Notes: generated by a model from the sequence alone, not told the origin. A DNA stretch of 64,000 bases from Okapia johnstoni (GCA_024291935.2 CM044320.1:50472001-50536000), one strand, 5' to 3'. Positions 12,411-23,678 are shown, counted from the first letter of the stretch. Translations and numbers: made by a program.

Positions 12411-13005
12411 TGCTGCTCAAGGCTACAGGTCTCCTCAGACTTCTCCCCCAAACTTAACATTGCTATTCCCCAACATCTTTAAATTCTCATGTCTCAAAAT
12501 TATTCATGTCACTTTCTTCTATTTTCTTTTCTTTCTCAGCTGGTAATACCACCAGGTATCAAAGCTAGAAACTTGAGATTTCCTACATTTTTCCACCTCT
12601 TATCCCTTGCATTGTTGTCACAAAGGGTTGGTGGTGTGATTGACAGAAAGATGCCAACAAAGGCAGTTAAAAGAAATGAAGTTTCTTTTAATGGCAACAG
12701 ATATGAAAACATATGGCTTCACAAAATAAAAGGCAGTGCAGTGTACTGTCAAACAGAAGTACAGGCTTCCTTTAAATGTTCTTCATGAAGTTACCTTATT
12801 TAATTTTTCATTCTGTTTTTATTAAAGGCTAAGGCACTAAATTAGAGACCTACTCGTGGTTTAAAGAATAGAATGCTTACTTCTCCCCTGTAATAGTCTG
12901 ACAGAGAGCAGTCCAGGTTTGCATGTTGACTCTGCTCTGTGCAACTCTGGAAGGACCCAGGACCCAGGACCTTCCATCTGTTGTTCTATCATCCTTTAAG
13001 TACTG

Positions 13006-13165
13006 CTATTTAAAGTGTGGTCCACAGATTGACAATGTCAGCATTGCCAGGGAGCTTGTTAGACATGCAGAATCTCAATCTCCCTTCAACCTGTTGACTT
13101 AGAACCTGAAGGTTAAGGTCTCCCATATGATTCTGTGTACATTAAGATTTGAGAAACATTTCCCA
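13006..13165. repeat. MER5-like (hAT-Charlie) DNA transposon relic
   Basis: TTAAAGTGTGGTCCACAGAT near the start and TTAAGATTTGAGAAACATTT near the end, with GCAGAATCTCAATCTC between, follow the MER5A layout. Confidence 0.5.
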
Positions 13166-13453
13166 AACTCTAGAGTACTGTTTTGCCCATGGGACCAAAG
13201 CTAGGCTATCAACACAGATGTTCCCCTCAAGAGAAGAGACTCCCACGCCGCAAAAAAAAAAAAAAGGAAAATCTAGAGCAAAGAATCTTTTAGGTTAAAG
13301 GTTCTGCACTAAATATGCCAGCAAATTTGAAAAACTCAGCAGTAGCCACAGGACTGGAATAGGTCAGTTTTCATTCCAATCCCAAAGAAAGGCAATGCCA
13401 AAGAATGCTCAAACTACTGCACAATTGCACTCATCTCACACGCTAGTAAGGTA

Positions 13454-13966
13454 ATGCTCAAAATTCTCCAAGGCAGGCTTCAGCAATACGTGAACCGTGA
13501 ACTTTCAGATGTTCAACCTGGTTTTAGAAAAGGCAGAGGAACCAGAGATCAAGTTGCAAACATCCACTGGATCATCGAAAAAGCAAGAGAGTTCCAGAAA
13601 AACATCTATTTCTGCTTTATTGACTTTGCCAAAGCCTTTGACTGTGTGAATCACAATAAACTGCGGAAAATTCTGAAAGAGATGGGAATACCAGACCACC
13701 TGACCTGTCTCTTGAGAAACCTGTATGCAGGTCAGGAAACAACAGTTAGAACTGGACATGGAACAACAGACTGGTTCCAAATAGGAAAAGGAGTACGTCA
13801 AGGCTGTATATTGTCACCCTGCTTATTTAACTTATATGCAGAGTACATCATGAGAAATGCTGGGCTGGAAAAACACAAGCTGAAATCAAGATTTCCGGTT
13901 GAAATATCAATAACCTCAGATACGCAGATGACACCACTCTTATGGCAGAAAGTGAAGAGGTACTAA
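13454..13966 (+). pseudogene. BovB reverse transcriptase, N-terminal piece
   Basis: This 170-codon frame has GFRKGRGTRDQ, catalytic Asp in FIDFAKAFDCVN and RQGCILSP. An indel at about 13868-13895 (within the part normally reading GLEEAQAGIKIAGR) shifts the frame, so the end of the frame is unrelated sequence and YADD is lost from it. The element is inactive. Confidence 0.85.
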
Positions 13967-14550
13967 AAAGCCTCTTGATGAAAGTGAAAGAGGAGAGTGA
14001 AAAAGTTGGCTTAAGGCTCAACATTCAGAAAACTAAGATCATGGCATCTGGTCCCATCACTTCATGGGAAATGGATGGGGAAACAGTGGAAACAGTGTCA
14101 GACTTTATTTTTTTGGGCCCCAAGATCACTACAGATGGTGATTGCAGCCATGAAATTAAAAGACGCTTACTCCTTGGAAGTAAAGTTATGACCAACCTAG
14201 ATAACATATTAAAAAGCAGAGACATTACTTTGCCAACAAAGGTCCATCTAGTCAAGGCTATGGTTTTTCTAGTAGTCATGTATGGATGTGAGAGTTGGAC
14301 TGTGAAGAAAGCTGAGCGCCGAAGAATTGGTGCTTTTGAACTGTGGTGTTGGAGTAGACTCTTTAGAGTCCCTTGGACTACAAGGAGATCCAACAAATCC
14401 ATCCTAAAGGAGATCAGTCCTGCGTGTTCATTGGAAGGACTGATGTTGAAGCTGAAACTCCAATACTTTGGCCACCTCATGCGAAGAGTTGACTCATTGG
14501 AAAAGACCTTGATACTGGGAAGGACTGGGGGCAGGAGGAGAAGGGGATGA
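13921..14550 (+). pseudogene. BovB reverse transcriptase, YADD and C-terminal piece
   Basis: In the frame of the open stretch 13942-14550, YADDTTLMAESEE lies at 13921 onward. The thumb and C-terminal region follow, including LNIQKTKIMASG, FIFLGPKITTDGDC, MYGCESWTVKKAE and GGRRRRG, ending at a premature TGA. This region normally joins the upstream piece, and the frames differ by two bases. Confidence 0.85.
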
Positions 14551-16020
14551 CAGAGGATGAGATGGCTGGATGGCATCACTGACTCGATGGACATGAGTTT
14601 GGGTAGACTCCAGGAGTTGGTGGTGGACAGGGAGGCCTGGTGTGCTGCAATTCATGGGGTTGCAAAGAGTTGAATACAACTGAGTGACTGAACTGAACTG
14701 AACTGATCTGGAAGTTACATTAACACTTTCGATGGCATCCCATAGGCTCAAATGTATTCTCATAGAAGCAACCAGAACAAAAGCTAGTGTATCACATATC
14801 TAGTTAAGTAGATATGAGCCTAACTGAAGCCCAATTACTGTGGAAGAAGAGAGAACAGTTTTTGATAGACAACAATAGAGCTCTGTCTCAATTTTTAACA
14901 CTTTCAAACATAAAAATATCTGCCAAATTTGTTATTGAATTTTTTAGGTTCCTTATTCTCTTGATCTAATTGCCATGCCAGTGTCATAATGCCAGCTTCA
15001 TAACTTGTTGCATTGAGAACTATTTTTTAAATTTAATCCCAAATCTATTACAATGTAATTCCATTTTCTCTTATTTTTATTTCCTTTTTCTATTTTTGTT
15101 GCCTTCCTCTTTTATATTTTTCATCTTGTGGCTCTATCAGTTTATAAGGTATTATCCTTGTCTGAACAGACAAAGCTGGTCTCAGGCAGAAAGGATGACA
15201 GACAATAAATATATATGTATGTCCATACATATGTGACAAGCCCAGAATATTTCAAATAAAACTAACATATTAAGAGAAAATAAAGCTATAGTGATAATGT
15301 GATCTTACAAAAACCTTCTAGGTCAGTGGTTTTCAAATATTTCTTTTTTAAGCTTTCTTTCTTCTTATCTGTGTAAGACACTTAAAATATGATTTATTCA
15401 ACTGAAGTAGACCAGGCAGTTTTAGAACCTCAGCTGTTTAGCCGTCTTATAATGGCCCCCTTGAAGCCTTAGGACACTGCAGAGCACTGTCCTAGGGCCA
15501 GTGATCTCTGCGGGCTGCGTGGCCTGTGATGTTAACAGTGTGTCCTCTCTGAGGCCAAGTTTGCTTTAAGAGGCTCCTGGAGGACAGTCAATGCCCATTT
15601 GGGGAGAATCAACAAGACATCACAAGCAACAAGGAAGATCTTTGATGAAATGTACCAACATATCCTCATTTTCCTGAGACAAGCTTTTTTCCCTGCTGTC
15701 TCTGATTGCCATTCCAGCTTAGGTTTTCCCCAGACTTTGGGATTCAACTAGTTGAATAATATTGCCTTCTTGCAAACGTGTTATCATGCCTGCTCACTAC
15801 TCTGCCTCTCAGATTACAGACTGTGCCTGACACTCACTCATGCTTACAGTACGGCAGGCCCAGCAGCCCCTCGAGCTGTCTCTGTCTAGCCTTGTCCTGC
15901 CAGATGAGCCTGCTGAGAAGAGTATCATCACTGCTAATATGAGAAAGCAGTCACCGTGCTCCTTGTGGATGCACTCAAGAAAGAAGTGTGGATGACCTCT
16001 GACTCTAGCCTAAATGTCCT

Positions 16021-16090
16021 ATGAAATTCAAAGTGTTAGTCTCTCTTTGCAACCCCATGAACTGTAGCCCGCCAGGCTCCTCTATCCATG
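16021..16090 (-). mobile_element. Truncated Bov-tA/Bov-A fragment
   Basis: TTTGCAACCCCATGAACTGT and CCGCCAGGCTCCTCTATCCA match the BovA body in reverse orientation. Both ends are lost. Confidence 0.75.
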
Positions 16091-16227
16091 TCCCATCTTG
16101 TACTGTATTTTTTTCCTTCTGCCTTTGGGTTTCTTTCCTCTTTACTGGATAAATAAATATGACACTAATTTGATATTAATATACAAATTATAGAGTTGTA
16201 AGATTTAGGAACTAAAAGGGAACTTTG

Positions 16228-16325
16228 AGATTATTGATCTAACACCTTTATTTTATAGATGAGAACACTGAAGCTTAGAAGTGAAGTAACATGGCCATGG
16301 TTATACAGCTAACAGTAGTACAGTC
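16228..16325 (-). repeat. MIR SINE relic
   Basis: TTTTATAGATGAGAACACTG, then GTGAAGTAACATGGCC and TTATACAGCTAACAG, follow the inverted MIR core. Confidence 0.5.
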
Positions 16326-16379
16326 AAGACTGCCAGCTACAGAAACAAAGCCCAGTGCATTTTGTAATATGGCATATGC

Positions 16380-16592
16380 TGTGTATGCTCAGTCATGTCC
16401 AACTCTTCGTGACCCCATGGACTATAGCCTGCCAAACTCCTCTGTCCATGGAATTTTCCAGGCAAGAATTCTGGAATGGGATGCCATTTCCTACTCCAGG
16501 GGACCTTCCAGACCCAGGGATTGAACCCATGTCTCTGGCATTTCCTGCACTGGCAGGCAGATTCTTTACCACTGCACCACCTAGGAAACCCA
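16380..16592 (-). mobile_element. Bov-tA SINE, near full length
   Basis: On the plus strand it runs from CTCAGTCATGTCCAACTCTT to the reversed tRNA head ACCACTGCACCACCTAGGAA. TGGCATA occurs on both sides (16370 and 16595) and may be the target-site duplication. Confidence 0.92.
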
Positions 16593-16788
16593 TCTGGCAT
16601 ACTACAGCATACTCTCTAGAACTGGTCCTTGGTATTTGATAGTTTTAAATACTTGTAAACATTAAGTTAGGCCATAAAAGGAAACCTCATTTGTATAATA
16701 TGTAGTACAAAGTACACATCTTGCCCACAAATGGATGCCAAGCAACTAAAATTAATTTGTCCTTTTGTCTTCACGTGTTCATTAAATT

Positions 16789-16890
16789 GGGCTTCCCTAG
16801 TGACTCAGTTGGTAAAGAATCTGCCTGCAATGCAGGAGAGCCAGGTTCGATCCCTGGGTCAGGAAGATCCCCTGGAGAAGGAAAAGGCAT
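16789..16890 (+). mobile_element. Bov-tA SINE, 3'-truncated
   Basis: The tRNA-derived head is complete (GGGCTTCCCTAGTGACTCAG, B-box GGTTCGATCCCTGGG) but the body stops after GGAGAAGGAAAAGGCA. It is oriented opposite to the SINE 200 bases upstream. Confidence 0.88.
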
Positions 16891-18820
16891 TTTAGTAAAC
16901 CTTTAGCAAATGACTGCCATATGTAAGATGCTCTGCTGGGCACATGAGAGACTACAAAAGTGGCTAAGACCTTGTTTCTTTACCAGGAGGTTGACAGTCT
17001 AACTAAGACAGATATTTACCTCTCTAACTATAATAGAAATCAAACTTTAATTGAGCTGTAATAGAATTTTATGCAAATTACTACAGCAACCTTGTAGAAG
17101 GTATGATTAGTTTTGACTTGGGAGTAAGGATAGCATTGGAGAAGGCATCATAAAAGAGCCAGCATTTGAACAGGATCTTTTAAGAATGGATAGAATTTCA
17201 ACAGAGAACAGGGGGAAAATCGTATTCCTGACAGAGGAAATGGTGTGAGCAAAAGTGGGGAAATATACTAGAAATACAGTAGATTATGCCCCAACAATCG
17301 TATTCATAAAATAAAGAATTACCTCATTTAGAATTAGTGAAAATACAGTACACTGATGTTTACTAGATGAGAGTCACACAGCTTGGATAGGATGCTGACA
17401 TTAACTTAGCTTCCCAAGTCTCTCTCAGTCTCGTGTAGATGCATTTGCCAGTGGATTCATAAATTAAAGAGTTTGGAATATTTTATAGGTTGACTTGGTT
17501 AGGCCACAGTACCCAGATATTTGGTCAAACACCAGTCTAGGTGTCACTCTGAAGGTATTTTTTAGGTGAAATTAGCATTTAAATCAGTAGACTTTGAGTA
17601 AAGCAGATTACCCTTTAATGTGGATGAACTTTATCCAATCAGAGAAAAACACCAAGATTCCCCCAAAGAAGTCAAAGGAATTCTGCTCCAGGCTGCCTTC
17701 AGGTTTGAGCTGTGAATTCTTCTGAGTCTCTAGCCTGCCCTGCAGATTTCACACTTGCCAGATTTCAGACTCGTGCGTGTGTATGTACACAGCCTATTGA
17801 TCCTGTGACTCTGGAGAACCCAGACTAATAAAAACACCAAGAGTTTTGAAATAAACAGTGACTTTATTAGTCCGTGTTCCCCTATATGTCAAAATATCAG
17901 GGGTTTATAGCAACAAAATGTATGTATATTTTTTCTTCCTCATGATTCAGCTAACTTCAGGTGGACTCACCCAAGCTCCAGAGAGCTAGGGTAGACTCCA
18001 AGCTTCAGCCTAGATTTAGGTTTGCTCCACAAGTCTTCATCTTTCTCATAGGGCTAGCAATTATGCAACTACTCAGCACTTGTTTTTCTTATAATAGAGC
18101 ATAGGAACACAAAAGGATAAGTGGATCACAGGAGTGCAGAGATCTCGTCTAGAGACCACCACACTGATACTTCTACCTGTTCCACTGGCCAAGAAAGTAC
18201 ACGGCCAACATCAATGGGATGGAGGAGTAACTCTGGCTATAGCAGGATTCAATGAAGATTCCTTGGCAAAGGGCACAGAGGTATAATTCTCATCCAGGAA
18301 GAAAGCAAAGAATTGGAAATGATTCAGTCAACTTGAGGAACTTTGTTAGATATATTTTTAAAAAGTAACTGTCAACTGTGGAAAGGGGGAGTATAAAGAG
18401 GTTAGCAGGCATAAACTCTTTCTAAAACAAGGTAGAAAAGAAAAGGAAGCAGTGAAAGAAGAAAGAAGAATTTTGATTGGAAGTTGAAAAGATTAACAGC
18501 CAAAGGACTCAACATATACAGTTTCAAAATAAGCATGGGCCTAATTTAGGGCACTAAGAAGGGAAGGAAACTAAGTTATTGAAGACACATATTCCAAACC
18601 GCACTAGGCAGTATGCACACCTTGTGTCTTATGATCCTTACAATATGCAGTAGATACTGTTGTCACATTCCAAAGTTCATTTTGGAAGAAGAGAATTGAA
18701 TTGAAAGATCCTTTGTAAATCAAATGCAGAAGACTTGTTGGCCTAATTAGATATGAGGTAAAATAGAAAAGAGAAAGTTAGATGTCTCTTAAGCCTCTGC
18801 TTGGGTGATGGTGTGCTGCT

Positions 18821-18886
18821 GTTGTTCAGTCACCCAGTCACGTCCGACTCTTTGCGACCCCATGGACTGCCACACAGGGGACTGCA
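18821..18886 (-). mobile_element. Very short Bov-tA/Bov-A insertion with target duplication
   Basis: Only the 3' end of the SINE is present (TTCAGTCACCCAGTCACGTC, TTTGCGACCCCATGGACTGC). GATGGTGTGCTGCT at 18807-18820 and GATGGTGTGATGCT at 18887-18900 match at 13 of 14 bases and bracket it, indicating a 5'-truncated retroposition event. Confidence 0.85.
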
Positions 18887-19659
18887 GATGGTGTGATGCT
18901 CCCCATTAACTTAGCTGGGGAATACAGAGGGAGGGTACTTGTGAGCCAAAGGAAACACATTTTTCTTGTGTTGGTGATACTATAGGACATCTATATGAGA
19001 TATTTTACAAACAGTTGAAAATTTGTATCTTATATCTCCAGAAGCCAGTCTTAAAGAAACACTGCAGAAATAAAGGCAGAAAGCATTCCAAGCATGGAAA
19101 GTGATATTTGCGAAGACATGAATGTGTCTTGCACACACAGTTCATGTTCATGGAATGGCTAGCAATTTAGCATACTGTTTAGAGAAACTGATGTGTTTAA
19201 TTATATGTGTTAGTTTACATACAGCAGAGTAGTGTGAGATGAGATTGAAAAGATAACTTTGTACTTAGTCTCAGTTGTCCTAGAATGCTGGAAAAGGACA
19301 TTTGGGCTTTTATCCAGAAGGAACTTCTATAGGATTTTGTGCAAAGGTTGACTTAAGAGCCCGGAGACTGATGTAGCATCATAGTATAAGCTGGATCAAA
19401 AAGGTGGGAGGCCAAGTGGAAGACTATTGCATTCGTTTTTATAAGCACCAACAAGAACCTAAACAGAGTAGTGGCAGGAAGAACAGAAGTGAAGGAACAG
19501 ATGGAAGAATTGCTTTGAAGGAAATTATTGTGCAGCACAGTAACCATTCTGAATATCATTAAATATGTGTCAAGTTAATTTCGTAACTTCTTTCGGCACT
19601 AATAGCTTCCTTTCTTCAGGTATTCAGAGCCTTCATAATTTATTGGTCATCTGCTCGCA

Positions 19660-19790
19660 TATTTTTTAAATAGGGTTATAATTTCTATGAGGGAGAGACT
19701 ACAACTTGTTTTGTTTCCTGCTCTTCTACAACATTCATCAGAATAGGCATGGGCTAAATGTTTAATGAATGAGCGACTGAATGAATGCTG
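19660..19790 (+). repeat. L2 LINE 3'-end relic
   Basis: TATGAGGGAGAGACTACAAC, then TGGGCTAAATGTTTAATGAATGA and TGAATGAATG, follow the L2 3' end. Strongly diverged. Confidence 0.5.
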
Positions 19791-20058
19791 CCCCTGTACA
19801 CATCAACGTACTTATTCCCAGGTTCTCTTCACACTTGCTCTGTGGCCCTGCCCCACCCCCTGCCCCACCTCTCATCTTTGCACCAACTGTTTCCCTCCCC
19901 TTCGCCTTCTTAAGGTTGGTCGGGAGAACTTGTCTCATAGGAGTAACCAGATTTCTGAGCAGTTTGCAGAAACTGACGGGACTTTTTCTTTTCCAATCCT
20001 GCCTTCAGTCAAGCTCAGTTGATTCTCTCTTTACTATTTTTAATGTTATCTTAGATAT

Positions 20059-20071
20059 ATCCAATAGCTTT
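20059..20071 (+). repeat. Left target-site duplication of BovB fragment
   Basis: ATCCAATAGCTTT, identical to 20513-20525. Confidence 0.85.
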
Positions 20072-20512
20072 CAGTTCAGTTCAGTTCAGTCGCTCAGTCG
20101 TGTCTGACTCTGCGACCCCATGGACCACAGCACGCCAGGCCTCCCTGTCCATCACCAACTCCTGGGGTTTACTCAAACTCATGTCCATTGAGTTGGTGAT
20201 GCCATCCAACCATCTCATCCTCTGTCGTCCCCTTCTCTCCCACCTTCAATCTTTCCCAACATCAGGGTCTTTTCAAAAGAGTCAGTTCTTCATATCAGGT
20301 GGCCAAAGTATTGGAGTTTCAGCTTCAACATCAGTCCTTCCAATGAACACGCAGGACTGATCTCCTTTAGGATGGACTGGTTGGATCTCCTTGCAGTCAA
20401 AGGGACTCTCAAGAGTCTTCTCCAACACCACAGTTCAAAAGCATCAATTCAGTGCTCAGCTTTCTTTATAGCCCAACTCTCACATCCATACATCCAATCT
20501 CATATCACATAC
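20072..20512 (-). mobile_element. BovB LINE 3' end, 5'-truncated, with target duplication
   Basis: The plus strand begins with the reversed BovB terminus (CAGTTCAGTTCAGTCGCTCA), contains TGATGCCATCCAACCATCTC and TTCAGCTTCAACATCAGTCC, and stops near CTCTCACATCCATACATCC. ATCCAATAGCTTT flanks it on both sides. Confidence 0.93.
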
Positions 20513-20525
20513 ATCCAATAGCTTT
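20513..20525 (+). repeat. Right target-site duplication of BovB fragment
   Basis: ATCCAATAGCTTT, identical to 20059-20071. Confidence 0.85.
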
Positions 20526-23491
20526 ACAGTTATATAAAATATTAAAAATTCATTTCCTACCATTTAAGCCTCCAGTTTTATTTTCTTCCCCAACCCCCAC
20601 CCCAATTTAGTCTTCCCCCAAGGGACTGGTGCCTCTCTCTTTTCTGACTCTAAATTCCCTAATGCTAAAGAAGGAGAGACTTGGGGGAATGCATACTTCT
20701 TTATAGTTAATTGGGTTTGCTTTGCAGAGCTCTGGTGGGTTTCCCATCATTGCTCTTTGACTACTGCTGGCCATTAACAACCTCTGTGTGGCAGGTGGCC
20801 ACTGGGTATTTTCTCTCAAAGGAATGGTATGTGAATACCTGGGGTGACCTATAAGGACCCTACTGCACAGTTCTCTGGTGTGGGACATATGGCTCTACCC
20901 CAGCTTGATGCATCTAGACACTCTAAGTTTGTACCCAGTATTACGGCTGGAGTGGTCAGCTTCTCAGATGGCTAGCGGAAAGACCTCCCTGGCAAGCTAT
21001 TAATTTCAAACCTAATGATTCTCTCTCCATTCCTTCTTCCTTTTTTTCTAGTTATTTCCTTGTATTAACTGGGGCAGCCAGGGAGTTTCCTGAGGCTGGG
21101 GTGATTATTCAGGGTAGCAGAGTTGGTTCAGCCACCTCCTAGTAAGTCCTGGAAGATGCCTCTAGCCCCAGTATTTTTTTAATTCTCTGTAGAATGTGAA
21201 AGTATTTAATACCTTTGAGCCTCTGCTTTCGGGTCCTAGTCGCCGATTTTACACATAGATAACATCCAGTTATTTGCAACCGCTGGTAAACTTCATTTTG
21301 CAAATCCTGAGTTGTCATTTACATTTTTAACTACTGTATAATAAACACTGAGTTAAATGTTATGTGAACAAACATCTAATGAGTAGCAAAAATGAGTCAG
21401 TCAATGTAAAAGTGAAATACAAAAATCTGATACAGTTTAGACCCCAGTGCAAATAATGGTAATGTCAAGACAGAGGACATTTAAACCTTGAAATGGAAAA
21501 CAGACTGTGGAGTGGAAGAATAGGAAAGAGAAAAGGAGAAAACAGAACTTAAAAATGAAGGAATAAATATAATCCCAGAAGAAGAAAATTAAAAAAAAAG
21601 GTAGAAGTACTTGAAAATATAATTGCCTTGACCTTTGATCATGTCTAGGAAAAAATAAACAGCTACACAGGACATTTTGGGTACTTTTGGGGAATGCTAA
21701 TACTAACTATATGTTAGGTAACATCATTTTGTCAATGTTAGATTTCTTGGGGGTGATGATACTGTGACTAAGTGGGAGAACGTCCTTGTTCTTGGGACAT
21801 GCTGATAATATGTCAGGGATAAAGTTTCATAATGTCTGCAAATGGTTCAAGAGATATGTCTTTCCAATAATTCATCTAAAATTTAAAAGATAGATGTTGT
21901 GTGCATGTGAATGAATGCGTGGGTATGGAGTGAAAGGCAAAAACCAAATATAGTAACAAGCTAGCCTTTGGTGAATCAAGGTCCTGGCTATTTGGGAAGA
22001 CATGGCAATGTACCATCTGTATCTCCCTTCAAGTAAGGACCTGCCAGGCTCTGGGGAGAGTGGTCAGCAGACAACGTCCAGCTATCAGCATCTCCAGGGT
22101 CTGCCTGCATAGCAGACAACCCACCCCAGAGCATCTCCCAGGACAGCAACATCCACTAACAGAAAGGTGGCCCAAAGGCCCATTCCTATCTGCCATTCCC
22201 AGGACACTCTAATAGCCCAAAGTGTGCCAGAGCTCCAGTGGGCTCACAGAGGCTTCATCAAGCTCCATCATTCTTTGGCCTCTCTTCTGCCCAGTCCTAC
22301 TTCTTCATCCCTTCTTTCACAGATGTTGATCCCTAATAAACACTTTTCACCCCCTTCCAAAAGAAAAGGAATGAAGAAAATCTCAAAAATGAGGACATTG
22401 CATAGTGACAGAAAGCCTAACATGTTTGAGATTAAAATCTGAATCCCTGATGCTCAGACTAATCTTTTCTCTGCTTGCAAATCAGAATCCTATAGATTTC
22501 CATTAATATTTATCTCCTTGAATCTAAAGGAAGAGGAAAATCTATGTTGCATTTTGCCCGGTTCTGCCATTCCCATCCTTCATTTCACTGAAGGACCACA
22601 TCAAGTTGATGAGGTGCCGGCTGTCCTTAATAACTAAGGTATTCGATGTAAGGTGTGGCATGCAAAGCAGCACAAGTCAGAAGTGAGTTACTTAAAAAAC
22701 CAAGAACTGCAAATTCAACTAAAATTTCAAATAAAAGCCAAAAGACTAGAATAATCCATACAAAATTTTAAAGTCAGAAGTTTCTCGTGCTTAAAATTAC
22801 TTTCACACTCCAATTTAAACTCAGAAACATTATGTTGCTGTCACACTTCTTTGTTCTCCTAAAAAAGTAAAAAAAAAAAAAAAAATCTGTATATAGCTGA
22901 CAAAAAAATAGAAATCTGTCTGCCAGTGAGTTCTCTATTCATGTCTAACATACTGTAGAGTCTGCAGAACACATGGTCTTTAAACTCTCAAAAGCCTCTT
23001 CTTTACTGGCTTACCACAGCAGTATGTTTCTCCAGCATGTTTGCACTACCTACAATACATGTCTTGCATAAGCATGAATTCCTTTGGATGTTTGAGTCAT
23101 GCAGTATTTTCACATGCTTTGATGTTGCGCATATGAGAATTATCATCTACATTTGGGGAGTGCAGTTCCCTGTGTCTTCAGCACCGAATCTAAAACTGCT
23201 CGACTGACATCATTTGAAATTCCGTCCAACAGAATGCCAATAATGTCTACAACAGAAGTTTGACATATTTAGATCTCTCAAATATGGAACTGATTTAGCA
23301 GCTAAATTGGAAATTTCTGGGTGCATTTTTGAAAACTAATTCAGCGTGAAATTATTAATGATTTAGAATTGTGCCTCAAGTATGTTGGTTTTTTTTTTAT
23401 TTTCTTATCCAGAAAGATCTGTTGCTTCATATCAGATAAATTTCCAAGATGCATTCTGTTGCTGGAACACAAAGTAAACAGCTTAAATTAA
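20526..23491. other. Intron just upstream of the ANKS1B exon, no other gene
   Basis: Unique AT-rich sequence with an A-run at about 22868-22885. The frames at 20607-20888 and 22167-22442 have no recognisable domain and no paired splice sites in a coding context. No SINE lies within 3 kb upstream of the exon. Confidence 0.65.
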
Positions 23492-23516
23492 TCCTAACGT
23501 GATTTTCTAATTACAG
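23492..23516 (+). promoter_or_regulatory. Splice branch point and 3' acceptor of the ANKS1B exon
   Basis: TCCTAAC at 23492-23498 fits the mammalian branch-point consensus, with the candidate branch A at 23497, 20 bases before the exon. A T-rich stretch and TTACAG follow. The tract is short and interrupted, so the acceptor looks moderate rather than strong. A second TTCTAAT at 23505-23511 is too close to the exon to be the main branch site. Confidence 0.7.
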
Positions 23517-23669
23517 ATGAGACCCATTGGCCATGATGGCTACCATCCCACATCTGTGGCTGAGTGGCTGGATTCCATTGAACTAGGTGACTACACCAAA
23601 GCCTTTCTAATTAATGGCTACACATCGATGGACCTGTTGAAAAAAATCTGGGAGGTTGAACTTATTAAC
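23517..23669 (+). CDS. ANKS1B: ANKS1B (AIDA-1) internal exon, second SAM domain
   Basis: The exon is 153 bp, exactly 51 codons, and reads MRPIGHDG at its start and KKIWEVELIN at its end. I recognise this as the second of the two tandem SAM domains of ANKS1B, a neuronal scaffold with ankyrin repeats, two SAM domains and a PTB domain. It covers the N-terminal lead-in and the SAM core from SVAEWL (residues 13-18) to the helix ending WEVELIN. The rest of the domain (VLKINLIGHRKR in known proteins, which includes a basic nuclear-localisation-like run) is absent and must lie in the next exon, beyond this window or unseen. The acceptor is TTACAG before 23517 and the donor is GTAAGT at 23670. The reading frame is unbroken and both introns are phase 0. 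The ATG at the exon start is an internal methionine (the family reads LLPK-MRPIGHDG across the junction), so it is not taken as a translation start. Known: the SAM tandem mediates protein-protein contacts. Inferred: the whole window is ANKS1B intron plus this exon. Confidence 0.95.
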
Positions 23670-23678
23670 GTAAGTTTA
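23670..23678 (+). promoter_or_regulatory. 5' splice donor of the ANKS1B exon
   Basis: The exon ends AAC and the intron begins GTAAGTTTA, a near-consensus U1 site at intron positions +1 to +6. Reading through the donor would add about 63 residues unrelated to the SAM domain before a stop, which supports splicing here. Confidence 0.85.

Larger units (their letters stand above)
11711..13297. other. Intron without a gene
   Basis: Pyrimidine-rich unique sequence. It includes a MIR relic (12225-12410), a MER5-like relic (13006-13165) and an A-run at about 13251-13265. The frames at 11895-12546 overlap one another in different phases and show no known domain. Confidence 0.6.
13298..14709 (+). mobile_element. 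BovB LINE (RTE), 5'-truncated, sense
   Basis: It starts inside the reverse transcriptase (GCACTAAATATGCCAGCAAA) and runs to the BovB 3' end at GTGACTGAACTGAACTGAAC. It lies 1.9 kb downstream of the nested BovB pair and in the same orientation as the interrupted one. I found no clear target-site duplication. Confidence 0.92.
14710..16379. other. Intron without a gene
   Basis: AT-rich sequence with a partial SINE (16021-16090) and a MIR-like relic (16228-16325). The 71-codon minus frame at 15532-15747 has no recognisable domain. Confidence 0.6.
16891..20056. other. Intron without a gene
   Basis: Mostly unique. Repeat-like text at about 17080-17290 (GAGAAGGCATCATAAAAGAG, AATGGTGTGAGCAAAAGTGG) belongs to an old mammalian repeat also glimpsed at 33450, 39540 and 46600. 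The stretch at about 17870-18300 also looks like an old repeat but is unassigned. A 66-bp SINE scrap and an L2 relic are listed separately. Confidence 0.55.
1..23516 (+). other. ANKS1B: ANKS1B intron upstream of the SAM2 exon (partial)
   Basis: The strand is inferred from the single exon. No other exon with a plausible coding frame and both splice sites was seen in this stretch. In particular, nothing resembling the first SAM domain (which precedes this exon in the protein) is visible, so the intron probably extends beyond base 1. It carries the L1/BovB nest, a second BovB and several SINEs. Confidence 0.75.

Noticed and set aside
16789..16890. tRNA gene suggested by A- and B-box-like sequence
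   Set aside because: It is the tRNA-derived head of a Bov-tA SINE. There is no intact cloverleaf, and the BovA body follows.
20513..20525. ATCCAATAGCTTT pair as a regulatory repeat
   Set aside because: It precisely brackets the BovB fragment, so it is a target-site duplication.
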